A stretch of 22,567 nt of DNA from Planctomycetota bacterium (GCA_021778575.1 JAJYCH010000006.1:1-22567); one strand, 5' to 3'; shown: positions 6,916-15,272, counted from the first letter of the stretch. Notes: generated by a model not told the origin, from the sequence alone. Made by a program: numbers and translations.

Positions 6916-6954
6916 GTGTAGGGTGTGTCGAGCGTCAGCGAAGACGCACCACCC
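6916..6954. repeat. Palindromic intergenic element (GTAGGGTGTGTC...GACGCACC)
   Basis: GGTGTGTC (6922-6929) pairs with GACGCACC (6943-6950) with one G-T pair and a 13-nt loop, preceded by GTAG. It lies between the toxin-antitoxin pair and the membrane protein gene. The core resembles short REP-like intergenic palindromes seen in many unrelated bacteria, from memory. It could also act as a terminator for the leftward gene at 6985, but there is no clear T-run. Confidence 0.5.
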
Positions 6955-6984
6955 AAGCCAATTACTACAAACGAACCACATCTT

Positions 6985-7563
6985 TCACCGTCTCAAAGCC
7001 CTCACCGCTAGGATCACCAAGACTATCGGGGCTGCCATTCCGAGCCCCCATAGAATCGGCTGAGCCCAATCGGGTAGTCTCGAGACCCATTTGAAGGACA
7101 GACCATAGACAATAGCCGCCCAACCTCGCTTCAGTGCCGGAAGCATTACAGAAGGCTGAGGAGGTGTATTGATTTGTGACGGCAGAGGCTGGGTCGCATT
7201 AGTCGGAGCCGTTGATCCCGAACTCTGACCAGTCGAGGGATAATTGTGCCCAACCAACACCAACAGTACACCCATTACAAGAATGCCAAGAAACACCAGA
7301 GCCCCAATCGCCCCGGCTTCGCCTGACGTATTGGCCAATCCAGCCGGTGCGATAATCATCAATGCAAACATTAGTATGCCTAAGACGACCAGTATAGGAA
7401 CCGCTTGCGCTGGGGCTTGGTGAGAGCCGTTTGGCCTCTGCTCCCAATTGAGTTCCTTCCCGATACGATTCCAGCGCTTCTCGGCCTTACTCATTTTTCG
7501 GCCAGCGTTGATCTCATTCCACGTCCATTTTTCGTAACCTGGCGGCTTGCGACGTCGCGGCAT
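6985..7563 (-). CDS. Hypothetical membrane protein
   Basis: About 192 residues, beginning 'MPRRRKPPGYEKWTWNEINA' with a charged N-terminal helix (about 1-50). Two adjacent transmembrane segments follow (about 55-75 and 83-103), then a polar Ser/Thr/Pro/Gln linker (about 105-140), and one more hydrophobic segment near the C-terminus (about 168-188, ending RALRR). I chose ATG at 7563 because GGAG lies 8 nt upstream; ATG at 7581 is in frame but has no ribosome site. No known family is recognised. Third-position GC is lower than in neighbours, and the upstream region is AT-rich. Confidence 0.65.
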   Translation of the reverse strand: MPRRRKPPGYEKWTWNEINAGRKMSKAEKRWNRIGKELNWEQRPNGSHQAPAQAVPILVVLGILMFALMIIAPAGLANTSGEAGAIGALVFLGILVMGVLLVLVGHNYPSTGQSSGSTAPTNATQPLPSQINTPPQPSVMLPALKRGWAAIVYGLSFKWVSRLPDWAQPILWGLGMAAPIVLVILAVRALRR

Positions 7564-7988
7564 GTGGTCGGCTCCGACCATGATAGAATTAGTCAGTTCG
7601 TCGGGGTGGTATGCTTTTCATACCAGACAATCAATCACAAAAGACTTTCTTTACTAGGCGTTGATGAGTCAAGAGAGGCGGAAAAGATTTCAGGAGTCAC
7701 TTGATTAAAATAGCTCTTTTGCATCAAGCTACAGTATGCCATTCGGCATGATTAAATCGGATTCAACTGCTCTAGATTCAACAAAAATACATTTAAAAAT
7801 ATATAAAAATGTTTTGTGTTTGTTTCGGGCCGTTCAATGTCGACGGCTCGGAGCGCTGCCTTCTCTAGTCTCAGAACCTCGGCAACTGAAGTGGCTAAAA
7901 AGTGCCAGCCGTGCCAGGAACCCTTTTGGAAATCGTCTGGGGTTTTCTGTCGAAACCGAAAGCTCCGCAATAAGTCATCCGGTGCCCC
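7564..7988. other. AT-rich intergenic region with dyads
   Basis: The stretch between the kinase stop and the membrane protein start is markedly AT-rich, especially at 7620-7830. It contains the dyads at 7565-7580 and 7607-7625, a hairpin at 7700-7728 (CTTGAT..AAAA..TTTT..ATCAAG), a short dyad ATGCC-ATTC-GGCAT at 7737-7750 and a direct repeat GATTCAAC (about 7758 and 7773). Short open frames occur on both strands but none has a ribosome site or protein-like content. Confidence 0.5.
7607..7625. promoter_or_regulatory. Candidate operator dyad upstream of the membrane protein gene
   Basis: TGGTATG-CTTTT-CATACCA is a perfect 7-bp inverted repeat with a 5-nt spacer. It lies 44 bp before the ATG at 7563. 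A second dyad, TGGTCGG-CT-CCGACCA (7565-7580), overlaps the ribosome site. Binding by a dimeric regulator is possible but untested, and no regulator is adjacent. Confidence 0.35.
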
Positions 7989-10385
7989 TCAAACCGGGTT
8001 CCTCGGCCGGTACTTCTTCGACAGAACCCGGTCGAGCTGGTCGGGGGCTTCGAGGTTCAGTTGCAGGAGCGTGCTGTTCAGCGACGCGGCGTCGTCGTGG
8101 TTTTCTTGCTGGTTGGTTGGGGCGTGCCACGAGATGAACCGCTCGTCGTTCTTGTAGTCGACATAAGCAATCGCCAGACTGTCGTCGAGATAGGCCCAGA
8201 CCGCCAGGACCGGCTTGGCGACGCTGCTGGCCAGGCGGATCGAGGGAATCAGCATCTCGATCTGCTTGTTCCTCATCCCTTGAATCGCGATCTGGCCGGC
8301 GGATTTGCCTCGGATCGAGGGGATCACCGCCAGTCGGTACGGGCCGATCGGGACGATCCGGTGGCCTCCCTTGGCTCCAGGGTTTTTCAGGGCCGAGACG
8401 GCTTCCTGCCAGAGGTCCTTCAGGTCGCCCATCGTCATCCGGATCGGGTCGGGATTGGCCAGGTAGGTCAGGTTGCGGTCGCGCTCGACGTCGGTGGCGA
8501 TCTCGTTGAAGGTCCGGGCGTTGAGCCGGACGCTGACCCGGTCGACCTCGGAATCACCTTCGGCCTCGGCTCCACCGGCGGCCATGTCGAAGTCGAGGTC
8601 GGGGTTCTCCTCGAACGAGCCGAGTTCGTGGTCGAGTTCCTCGACGACCTGGGCGGGGACGACCTTCTTGATCGCCTGGTCGAGCCGGACTCCGGCGTCG
8701 GGTAGGTGGAGCGACTCGCAGACGGCATCCCAGGCGGCTTCGGTTCCCGACCGCCGCTGACGTTGCCAGCGGGCTCGTTCGATCAACGGATAAACGACTT
8801 CGGGCCAGAGATCGGCGCTGGCGGGGTCCTTGGCGGCGGTGGTCGTGGCGTAGCCGAGCACGGCCTGGCGGAAGTCGGCCCGGTCGCGCCAGACCTCGGC
8901 CACGCGGTTCCAGCGGCCGACGAGCTGATCGTCGACATCGACCTTCGCCGGCGAGACCTTGCGAAGGTCGTCAAGCTTCTGGGGCATCAGGCCGGGGTTG
9001 AGCACCCCTTTGTCGTCGGTCAGCTTGCGCTGGGCGTAATCGCTGGCTTCCTGGAGCCGCCTGCGGGCCTGACGGAACGCCTTGCGCTTGTTCGGGGTGT
9101 CGCGGACGGTCAGGTACTTGGTCACGATGATCGGGTTGAGCAGCGGCCGGACGTCGAACCGCGATTCGAGCAACTCGACCCCTCGCTGGAGGGTTCCGTC
9201 ACCGGGTCCCTTGATCATCAGCCAGGTCATCGCCAGCAAGAGCCGGGCCCGGTCGGCGTTGAGCGGGTCAAGCGGTCGTCGGCGGAGGAACCCCTCACGC
9301 CTCGAACCGCCCAGGAGATAACCCAGGTAATGGCCGCAATAATACCGTTCATCGGCCGACAGGATGAGCGGCTCGGCCACGACATCGGCGATCATCGCCA
9401 GCGCCCGAGACCGACCGACATCGGTGGCCAGCGCCCCCCGAGGGGGCGACGAACCGGCGGTGCCGGCTGGCTTTGTCGGGTCGGGACGAAGCCCGTCGAC
9501 ATTTGTGGAGGTGACCGCCTTGACGACCGTCCGGCCCGCCGTTGATCCGGGAGTCGAACTGGCGTTCGCCTCGGCGTCGGCGAGTGTCGGGTCGTTGGCG
9601 ATCAGGTCACGAATCACGGCGGCGACGTCGGCACCCGAATGCGGCCGAGCTTCGGGGGATTTCTCCAGGAGCTTGAGGATCAGCGCTTCCAGATTCGCCG
9701 AGATCGCCGGGTTCCGGCTCCGAGGAGAGTCGGGAACCGCGTTGATATGGCTGGCGATCACCGCGAGCGTCGGGCCGGAGAACGGCGGCGAACCGGTCGA
9801 GCACTCGTAGAGCATCACCCCGAGCGCATACAGGTCGGTCCGGTGGTCGAGCCGCTTTCCCTTCGCCTGCTCCGGGCTCATGTAGTGCGGCGTTCCCTTG
9901 ATCGTGCCCGAGACCTGGGCCTCGTCGGCGATCAGGGAGAGCCCGAAGTCCGAGAGCTTGGCCTGATCGAGCGAGGTCATCAGCACGTTGGCCGGTTTGA
10001 CGTCGCGGTGAATCACCCCCTGGTGGTGCGCATAGTCGAGAGCCTCGGCCGTCTGCGCGATCACCCGGAGCCGCTCGGCCAGCGTGATCTGCCGCCAGCG
10101 CCTCGAGAAGCTCGATCCGTCGACTTCCTCCATGACGAAGTAGTACGTTCCGGCGGCCTCGCCGAAGTCATAGAGCCGGACGATGTTCTCGTGGACCAAC
10201 CGGGCGAGGATCTGCGCTTCGAGGCGGATCTTCCGGCCGACCTCGTCGCCGGTCTGCTCCTTGAGGATCTTGATCGCCACCGAGCGCTGGAGGATCGTGT
10301 CCGTGGCGCGGTAGACGGCGCCCATGCCTCCTCGACCCAGCTCCTTGTCCAGGGTGAATCTCTGGTTGAGCGTCGTCCCGATCAC
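7989..10385 (-). CDS. Ser/Thr protein kinase with long unassigned C-terminal region
   Basis: This 798-residue protein has an intact Hanks-type kinase domain at about residues 10-270: glycine loop G17-RGGMGAV, Lys39 in VAIK, C-helix Glu56, catalytic H126-R-D128-VKPAN, D146-F-G, and 'GTPHYMSPEQAKG'. A low-complexity Ser/Thr/Pro/Gly linker follows (about 270-325). The C-terminal part (about 330-798) has no domain I recognise; it includes basic helices ('KRKAFRQARRRLQEASDYAQ') and an acidic stretch near 615-640 ('EENPDLDFDM'). No transmembrane segment is evident, so it is probably cytoplasmic. I chose the GTG at 10385 because AGGAG lies 7 nt upstream and the kinase fold starts there. It is divergent from the Nudix-like gene. 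Confidence 0.93.
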   Translation of the reverse strand: MIGTTLNQRFTLDKELGRGGMGAVYRATDTILQRSVAIKILKEQTGDEVGRKIRLEAQILARLVHENIVRLYDFGEAAGTYYFVMEEVDGSSFSRRWRQITLAERLRVIAQTAEALDYAHHQGVIHRDVKPANVLMTSLDQAKLSDFGLSLIADEAQVSGTIKGTPHYMSPEQAKGKRLDHRTDLYALGVMLYECSTGSPPFSGPTLAVIASHINAVPDSPRSRNPAISANLEALILKLLEKSPEARPHSGADVAAVIRDLIANDPTLADAEANASSTPGSTAGRTVVKAVTSTNVDGLRPDPTKPAGTAGSSPPRGALATDVGRSRALAMIADVVAEPLILSADERYYCGHYLGYLLGGSRREGFLRRRPLDPLNADRARLLLAMTWLMIKGPGDGTLQRGVELLESRFDVRPLLNPIIVTKYLTVRDTPNKRKAFRQARRRLQEASDYAQRKLTDDKGVLNPGLMPQKLDDLRKVSPAKVDVDDQLVGRWNRVAEVWRDRADFRQAVLGYATTTAAKDPASADLWPEVVYPLIERARWQRQRRSGTEAAWDAVCESLHLPDAGVRLDQAIKKVVPAQVVEELDHELGSFEENPDLDFDMAAGGAEAEGDSEVDRVSVRLNARTFNEIATDVERDRNLTYLANPDPIRMTMGDLKDLWQEAVSALKNPGAKGGHRIVPIGPYRLAVIPSIRGKSAGQIAIQGMRNKQIEMLIPSIRLASSVAKPVLAVWAYLDDSLAIAYVDYKNDERFISWHAPTNQQENHDDAASLNSTLLQLNLEAPDQLDRVLSKKYRPRNPV

Positions 10386-10698
10386 CTGGATACTCCTGGA
10401 TGTACGCCCGCCGCCGCCGAGTGAATCTGTATCATAGAAAAGTCCACCGGGCAAAACAACGCACCGCGGATGCCTCTTCGCATCAATCCACGCAGCCGCT
10501 AGACTTGTCGATCCGGGTGAGCCTCAGCCGATCGGGAGAGAATCCTATCTTCAGGGAACCGAGGGTCGAATTTCCAGCAAGATTGACAGGAATGATCGTG
10601 GATGATTCCTTCACTTGACAGATTTTGCCGATAAAAGCGAAAGTACGAGCCGGACGGGCCGGCCCCGTTCAACCTGGTTCCCGTTCCGAGGTGACACT
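10386..10698. other. Divergent intergenic region, kinase/Nudix
   Basis: No gene is supported in this stretch of about 310 bp. On the plus strand, two perfect TTGACA hexamers lie exactly 32 bp apart (10583-10588 and 10615-10620), pointing toward the Nudix-like gene; neither has a good -10 at 16-18 bp. An open frame from TTG at 10615 would add 28 residues to the Nudix protein but lacks a ribosome site. Confidence 0.4.
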
Positions 10699-11298
10699 GT
10701 GGGTTTATCTGAACGCGTCCTGATTGTTCCCGCCGACGAATTTGATCGCCTGGGTCGATTCCAGGGATTCTCACCCGATGCCGATCGTTATCTGAACACC
10801 CTGCTGGTGCCCGAACTCGCGACCTTTCGCCCGCGTTCGGAGGTCGAGGACGACCCCTCGTTCAAACAGATTATCCCTTATGTGATCTTTCGCTCGATGG
10901 GGCAGGTCTTTACCTATGTCCGAGGCAAGAGCGGTGGCGAGGCCCGGCTCCGCCGGCTTCGCTCGCTGGGCGTCGGCGGCCATGTGGCCGAGGCGGACGC
11001 CGAGGGGAAGGGGACCGTCGAGGCTTACGAGCTGGCCCTCCGCCGCGAACTCGACGAGGAAGTCGACGTCCGGAGCCCCGGCCGGCTGACCCGGCTCGGA
11101 CTGATCAACGACGACTCCAACCCCGTCGGCCTGGTCCACCTGGGGGTCGTCCACCTCTTTGAACTCGACCGCCCTGAAGTCGCGCCCAAGGAAGATGCCC
11201 TGGCCGACCCTGAATTCGTCAAGATCGACGATCTGACGCCCCTTCGCGACCAGTTCGAGACCTGGTCGCAATTCTGCATCGACGTGATTTCGAGATGA
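10699..11298 (+). CDS. Nudix-like phosphohydrolase
   Basis: This 199-residue protein has a Nudix-like core: 'GGHVAEADAEGKGTVEAYEL' followed by RRELDEEVDV, which supplies the E-x7-RELxEE metal-binding signature although the leading Gly spacing and the final Gly are not canonical. Flanking parts ('RSMGQVFTYVRGKSGGEARL', 'LTRLGLINDDSNPVGLVHLG') resemble the predicted MutT-related phosphoesterase group. The substrate is unknown. I chose GTG at 10699 because GAGGTG lies 5 nt upstream. Its TGA stop overlaps an ATG (11295-11298) in the frame of the next gene, so the two are probably co-transcribed. Confidence 0.8.
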   Translation: MGLSERVLIVPADEFDRLGRFQGFSPDADRYLNTLLVPELATFRPRSEVEDDPSFKQIIPYVIFRSMGQVFTYVRGKSGGEARLRRLRSLGVGGHVAEADAEGKGTVEAYELALRRELDEEVDVRSPGRLTRLGLINDDSNPVGLVHLGVVHLFELDRPEVAPKEDALADPEFVKIDDLTPLRDQFETWSQFCIDVISR

Positions 11299-11330
11299 GA
11301 CGGAACCGGCACTCGCGAGGAAATGAGACG

Positions 11331-11630
11331 ATGCGACGGATCTTGATCGGAACCGTGATGATCTTCGGAGCCACCACCTCGACCGCATGGGCGCAAGAGG
11401 TCGCCAAGCCCGAGCCACCCCCCGTCTGGCCGTTGATCCTGGTTGGCTCGCTGACCGTTTATGTTTTGTTGCTGATCATTTATGTGTTCAGAAGGCAGAA
11501 GTATCAGAAAGTGATCGTGGGCAAGTCGCTCGAACTGGCCGGCGAGCGAAACGACCTGGCCCGGCAACAAATCGCCTTGCAAAAAGAGACAAATCGCTTG
11601 CTCGAACAACTGATCGCCAAGCGAGGTTGA
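11331..11630 (+). CDS. Small secreted/membrane protein with C-terminal coiled coil
   Basis: This 99-residue protein begins with a signal peptide ending near 'TSTAWAQE' (cleavage after AWA, about residue 22). A transmembrane helix follows (about 33-54, 'PLILVGSLTVYVLLLIIYVF'), then a charged helix (about 60-99, 'ELAGERNDLARQQIALQKET') likely to form a coiled coil. ATG at 11331 has GAGG about 10 nt upstream; an in-frame ATG at 11295 overlaps the Nudix stop and would extend the N-terminus by 12 residues. The probable topology places the coiled coil in the cytoplasm. Function unknown. Confidence 0.7.
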   Translation: MRRILIGTVMIFGATTSTAWAQEVAKPEPPPVWPLILVGSLTVYVLLLIIYVFRRQKYQKVIVGKSLELAGERNDLARQQIALQKETNRLLEQLIAKRG

Positions 11631-11774
11631 GGGGCGAGCCAAGCGAGTGAATAAGTCTGATCAACCGAGTCTGGACCCAGCCTCTCTGTACTCAATGGAA
11701 GCGATGCTGGAGCGAGGACCGGGTTTGGTCGACGATTGACGTGGGCCTGTTGCCTGGTGTGGTTAAGCACGAAG

Positions 11775-12056
11775 TTACGCAGGTACAGCATCTTCGGTAA
11801 AAATGCCGCAATCACATGACATGACCTGTAAGCCACAGGCCGGGCATTCCTCGTAGTCGCATAGCGGTTCGTGGAGTTGGCCCTTCACTGCACCACAATG
11901 TGGACATGGCTTGTGGTCGGACTCAACCGGGTTGCGAAACGCCTCCAAACCATATGGTAATCGAGGATACAGCTCGCCCTCGAACCGATCATGCGTCAGC
12001 GACTGCGACTGCTCCAAATAAGTATCGCCTTCCTGGTTTTCGTAACGCTCACCCAT
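11775..12056 (-). CDS. Small zinc-ribbon protein
   Basis: This 93-residue protein has two Cys clusters: C51-P-H-C54-G, then 'GQLHEPLCDYEEC' with C66 and C71-P-A-C74-G, and C81-D-C83. The pattern is typical of small bacterial zinc-ribbon proteins of unknown role. The N-terminal half (about 1-45) is acidic and polar. GAGGGTGA just before the ATG supports the start. It is divergent from the XRE regulator gene, with 112 bp between. Confidence 0.75.
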   Translation of the reverse strand: MGERYENQEGDTYLEQSQSLTHDRFEGELYPRLPYGLEAFRNPVESDHKPCPHCGAVKGQLHEPLCDYEECPACGLQVMSCDCGIFTEDAVPA

Positions 12057-12168
12057 GGTTCACCCTCGGCAGGCTACGCTGAATTCCAAGTCTCGTAGGT
12101 CAGGTCTAGACCCAGTTTACCGGGAACGTAACCTCAATAGGAAATAACCCGCAGGAAGGAAACTCACC

Positions 12169-12546
12169 ATGGACGAAGCCGAGAAAAAGCGTCTCGAAGC
12201 CGCTGGCTACTGGGTCGGCGACTTCGCCGAATTCCTCGGACTGGACGACACGGAACGGCAGATCATCGAGCTGAGAGTCGACCTCGGAATCGCAACCCGA
12301 AATCTCCGAGCGGCGCAGGGCCTGACTCAGAAAGCCCTGGCCAAGCAGATCGAGTCGAGCCAGTCGCGCGTCTCGAAAATCGAGGAAGCCGACCCCCAAG
12401 TCTCGCTTGACCTGATGTTCCGCGCCTTCTTCGCTCTCGGCGGCAAGCTCGCCGATCTGGTCAGCCATCAAGCTCCCGCGACCTCGCCCGAAGCCGCAGT
12501 TCCCGTGGCGAAACCGCGAGCCAAACGGCTGGCCAGGCAGCGCTGA
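12169..12546 (+). CDS. XRE-family helix-turn-helix regulator
   Basis: This 125-residue protein has an N-terminal segment 'WVGDFAEFLGLDDTERQIIE', then an XRE/Cro HTH (about residues 38-90, 'LRAAQGLTQKALAKQIESSQ' plus 'SRVSKIEEADPQVSLDLMFR'). The C-terminus is a basic, Ala/Pro-rich tail (about 100-125). This type often serves as antitoxin of HigB-like pairs, but no toxin gene is adjacent, so it may be solitary. GGAAGGAAA just upstream of the ATG is a strong ribosome site. Confidence 0.9.
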   Translation: MDEAEKKRLEAAGYWVGDFAEFLGLDDTERQIIELRVDLGIATRNLRAAQGLTQKALAKQIESSQSRVSKIEEADPQVSLDLMFRAFFALGGKLADLVSHQAPATSPEAAVPVAKPRAKRLARQR

Positions 12547-12554
12547 TCGACCTG

Positions 12555-13748
12555 TCAACGCCCTTGCGGCGTCGAATGCGCCGGGGCAGGCAGGGACTGG
12601 CGGGTGCTGGCGACCGCTGGCTGATGGACGTCGAGCCACTCAATGACCGGTGGGAAGACTTCCTTCGGGGCGTTCCGGCTCCAGACCAGGTCGCAGTGAC
12701 CGTAGTCGGCCAGATGTCCGTCGAGCCGGCCGAACCGGATCATGGACTTGTCGGCGCTTCCCAACCCGTTGAAGGTCAGGATGCTCGAAGGGATGTCGGC
12801 CATGATATCCCCTTCACCGGCAACCATCAGGATCGGCGTCGTGATCCGGTCCAGTGCCGAGGCGTAGTCGATCGACTTGTCAGCCGACAGCATGTGACCG
12901 GTCCAGAGATAAGGGTCGAGCTGCTTCAACGCCCCGGCGCCCGGATCTTCGAGCGTGTAGCCATAGAACCGCGAGACGGTGCGCTTGTCGACGTTTGCCG
13001 CCGTGTAATAGAACCGGTCGATCATTTCCAGGCCGGGCAGACGGCCGTACATCATCGGCCGTCCGAGCCGTCCGGTGCTCAAGCCCAGTGAGAGGACCCG
13101 GAGCCCCTTGTCGGCCCGGCGCATGTCGCGGATGTCGGGCGTGTCGACGACCATCGCCACGCCTCCCATATCGACGAAGTTGCTGATCCGATTCGCCTGG
13201 GGCGAGAACTCCAGGAACGGGAACATCAACATTCCGCCCAGGCTATGACCGATCCAGTTGATCCGTTCCGAGCCGGTCTCCTGGCGGACGTATTCGAGGA
13301 TTGCCGGGACGTCGTACTTTGCCTCGTCGTCCACCGTCCAGTCGCGCGCCCCGACCTCGCGGATCGGCGTCTGGCGCAAGACCTTGTTGATCTTGCCCGG
13401 CAGGCCGACCCGGTGGCTCGCCCCCGAGCCCCGCATATCGACGATGAAGACCTCGTACCCCTTGGCGGCAAGCTGGCTGGGCAGGTGGTCGTCGGTGATC
13501 GTCCAGAACGTCCCGTTCAAGCCCAGACCGTGGCAGAGAACGACCGGAAGCTTGCCCGGGTCGGGATTCGCCGGCCGGATGTGCCGCATCCCGAGCATCC
13601 AGCCATCGGCGGTGGCCGCGAACCCCTCGTCGCACGGGCGAAGGTCGGGCGAAGGGGCATTCCGCCGCATCGATGCGCAGCCGGGACCGGTCAGCAGGAC
13701 CAGTGCCAGAACCATCGGCCGGTAACGGCGACTCGAGCGGTCGAACAT
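12555..13748 (-). CDS. Alpha/beta hydrolase lipoprotein (lipase-like)
   Basis: A 397-residue protein with a probable lipoprotein signal ('MVLALVLLTGPGCASM', Cys24; the lipobox LTGPGC is loose). The alpha/beta hydrolase fold follows: 'VVLCHGLGLNGTFWTI' with the oxyanion region, 'GYEVFIVDMRGSGASH', nucleophile Ser169 in GHSLGG, probable acid Asp314 (AGEGDIMAD) and His351 (DYGHCDLVW). The long insert about 180-280 may form a lid. I prefer ATG at 13748 because it places the signal sequence at the N-terminus; the frame is open to 13850 and the ribosome site is weak. Probably an extracytoplasmic esterase or lipase; the substrate is unknown. Confidence 0.85.
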   Translation of the reverse strand: MFDRSSRRYRPMVLALVLLTGPGCASMRRNAPSPDLRPCDEGFAATADGWMLGMRHIRPANPDPGKLPVVLCHGLGLNGTFWTITDDHLPSQLAAKGYEVFIVDMRGSGASHRVGLPGKINKVLRQTPIREVGARDWTVDDEAKYDVPAILEYVRQETGSERINWIGHSLGGMLMFPFLEFSPQANRISNFVDMGGVAMVVDTPDIRDMRRADKGLRVLSLGLSTGRLGRPMMYGRLPGLEMIDRFYYTAANVDKRTVSRFYGYTLEDPGAGALKQLDPYLWTGHMLSADKSIDYASALDRITTPILMVAGEGDIMADIPSSILTFNGLGSADKSMIRFGRLDGHLADYGHCDLVWSRNAPKEVFPPVIEWLDVHQPAVASTRQSLPAPAHSTPQGR

Positions 13749-14113
13749 GGGCTTTGAGGAATCCTTCCTCGACTCGATCAACCGGGATCGGAGGCAGATT
13801 CGACGCAACTCCTGAGAGTCACGCCCGATCCAGCCACGACCACTCACCATCGCCTCGGAGTCATCGAGCCCGACAGACGTGCCCCATCCTGGGACCGCGC
13901 CGGGTCTTCGGGCGGGATCATAATCGAACGTTCGGACGGGGGGAAGCCAAGGTTTTCGAGGAAACGGGTCGGAATGTCCTCATTCTGCTTCGAGGTTTTC
14001 CATTGAGCTCGGATCGCTTCGAGGGCTACAGTAACCCTGGCGAAGGAATCGGCGATACCTCGGCGGCCTGCTGAAATGCCCTCGGCAAGGCCGTCGAGCA
14101 GTGGAGAGACTCT
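13749..14113. other. Divergent intergenic region, hydrolase/Uma2
   Basis: No gene is supported. A minus-strand TATGAT (13922-13917) could be the -10 of the hydrolase gene, with a weak TTCCCC 17 bp upstream. The spacer contains the 10-bp palindrome CGAACGTTCG (13925-13934). The Uma2 gene has GGAGA just before its ATG. Confidence 0.35.
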
Positions 14114-14806
14114 ATGGCCACCATCTCAACATCTGGGGCTGCCTTGCATCACGTCGACTGGGCGACCTATTGCAAGCTCCGCGATGACCCATCGAATGAC
14201 CACGTCCGGATGAATTACCTCGACGGGAATCTGACGATCATGTCGCCCGACCCGATTCATGAAGAAGCGGCCGACTTGCTGGCCCTGGTGGTCCGAGGAA
14301 CGGCCGCGGGTTCGGGCCTGGCGATCAAGGGGATTCGCTCGACCACTCTCCGGCGAGGGACCACACCCGACAAGGGGAGCGGCAAAGATCCCGACAACGC
14401 GTTCTATATTGGGCCTCATGTCGAGCCGATGACCAGTTTCCGGAAACTCCGCAAGATCGGCACCGAGCCCAAGGCCAAGCTCGACCTGAACACTGATCTC
14501 CCGCCCGACCTGGCGATCGAGATCGACCACACGCGAGACTCCGAGTCCTCGCTGCCGATCTACGCCAGGCTCGGCGTCCCCGAGGTCTGGCGGTACGACG
14601 TCAGCGATGATTCGCTCCAATTTCTCCGGCTGGAAGGGGATCGATACCGAGAGATCGAACGGAGCGTCGTCCTGCCGAAGCTCACCCCCACTCTCGTGAT
14701 CGAGGCGCTCGACCAGCTTGACGCAATGGTTCGCTACGATGAGGTGGCCTACCTGGACCAGATTCGCGAATGGGCCAGGGCCTTGCCGGAACCGACGGAG
14801 TGCTGA
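14114..14806 (+). CDS. Uma2-family (DUF820) putative endonuclease
   Basis: This 230-residue protein shows the Uma2 layout: 'VRMNYLDGNLTIMSPDPIHE' near residues 31-55, and 'PPDLAIEIDHTRDSESSLPI' near 135-155, which carries the acidic positions of the PD-(D/E)XK-like core, followed by 'GVPEVWRYD'. The family is abundant in cyanobacteria and planctomycetes; most members lack experimental function. GGAGA just before ATG supports the start. It is convergent with the YdcZ-like transporter gene, with 22 bp between stops. Confidence 0.88.
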   Translation: MATISTSGAALHHVDWATYCKLRDDPSNDHVRMNYLDGNLTIMSPDPIHEEAADLLALVVRGTAAGSGLAIKGIRSTTLRRGTTPDKGSGKDPDNAFYIGPHVEPMTSFRKLRKIGTEPKAKLDLNTDLPPDLAIEIDHTRDSESSLPIYARLGVPEVWRYDVSDDSLQFLRLEGDRYREIERSVVLPKLTPTLVIEALDQLDAMVRYDEVAYLDQIREWARALPEPTEC

Positions 14807-14828
14807 TCAGGAACGCGATCGCGGTGCG

Positions 14829-15272
14829 TCAACTTCGCAGGACGATCGCCGCGCCGGTCAGTAACAGGATCACTCCGAACACTCGCCAGGGGGTGATGGC
14901 GTGGACCTTGAACCCGAACAGTCCGTAGTGGTCGAGCAGGACCGAGGTCAGGATCTGCCCGGTGACGACCACGCCGAGCCAGCCGGCGGCTCCGAGCCGG
15001 CCCGAAAACGTGATCGTCACCGTGATGTACGCCGCGCCGACGACTCCGCCGAGCCAGATCCACCAGGGGCTTTCGGCGAAGCTGGCGACCTTGGGCGTGG
15101 GTGGTCGGACGGCCAGGACGATCGCGAACAGGGCCAGGGTTCCCGTCGCGAACGAGCAGAGGGCCGACGGAAGCGGGTGCCCCATCCGCTCCTTCAGTCC
15201 GTTGTTCAGTCCCACCTGCACCGCCAGGGCCGCCCCCGAAAGCAGGGCCAGCCCCGCGTATAACCATGCCAT
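14829..15272 (-). CDS. YdcZ/DMT-type small transporter
   Basis: This 147-residue integral membrane protein has about five hydrophobic helices (1-20, 33-55, 70-92, 95-115, 125-146). 'ALAVQVGLNNGLKERMGHPL' and 'GVVVTGQILTSVLLDHYGLF' are characteristic of the DUF606/YdcZ branch of the drug/metabolite transporter superfamily. The length is normal. The substrate is unknown. The ribosome site is weak. Confidence 0.88.
   Translation of the reverse strand: MAWLYAGLALLSGAALAVQVGLNNGLKERMGHPLPSALCSFATGTLALFAIVLAVRPPTPKVASFAESPWWIWLGGVVGAAYITVTITFSGRLGAAGWLGVVVTGQILTSVLLDHYGLFGFKVHAITPWRVFGVILLLTGAAIVLRS

Noticed and set aside
7752..7970. 72-codon minus-strand open frame after the kinase gene
   Set aside because: It starts with TTG, has no ribosome site, and lies partly in the AT-rich tract; no family is recognised.
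8061..10424. Several long plus-strand open frames opposite the kinase gene
   Set aside because: They are antisense shadows of a high-GC coding region with an unmistakable kinase on the other strand.
11025..11642. Minus-strand open frame of 205 codons opposite the Nudix-like and small membrane protein genes
   Set aside because: The plus strand carries the Nudix signature, ribosome site and signal peptide.
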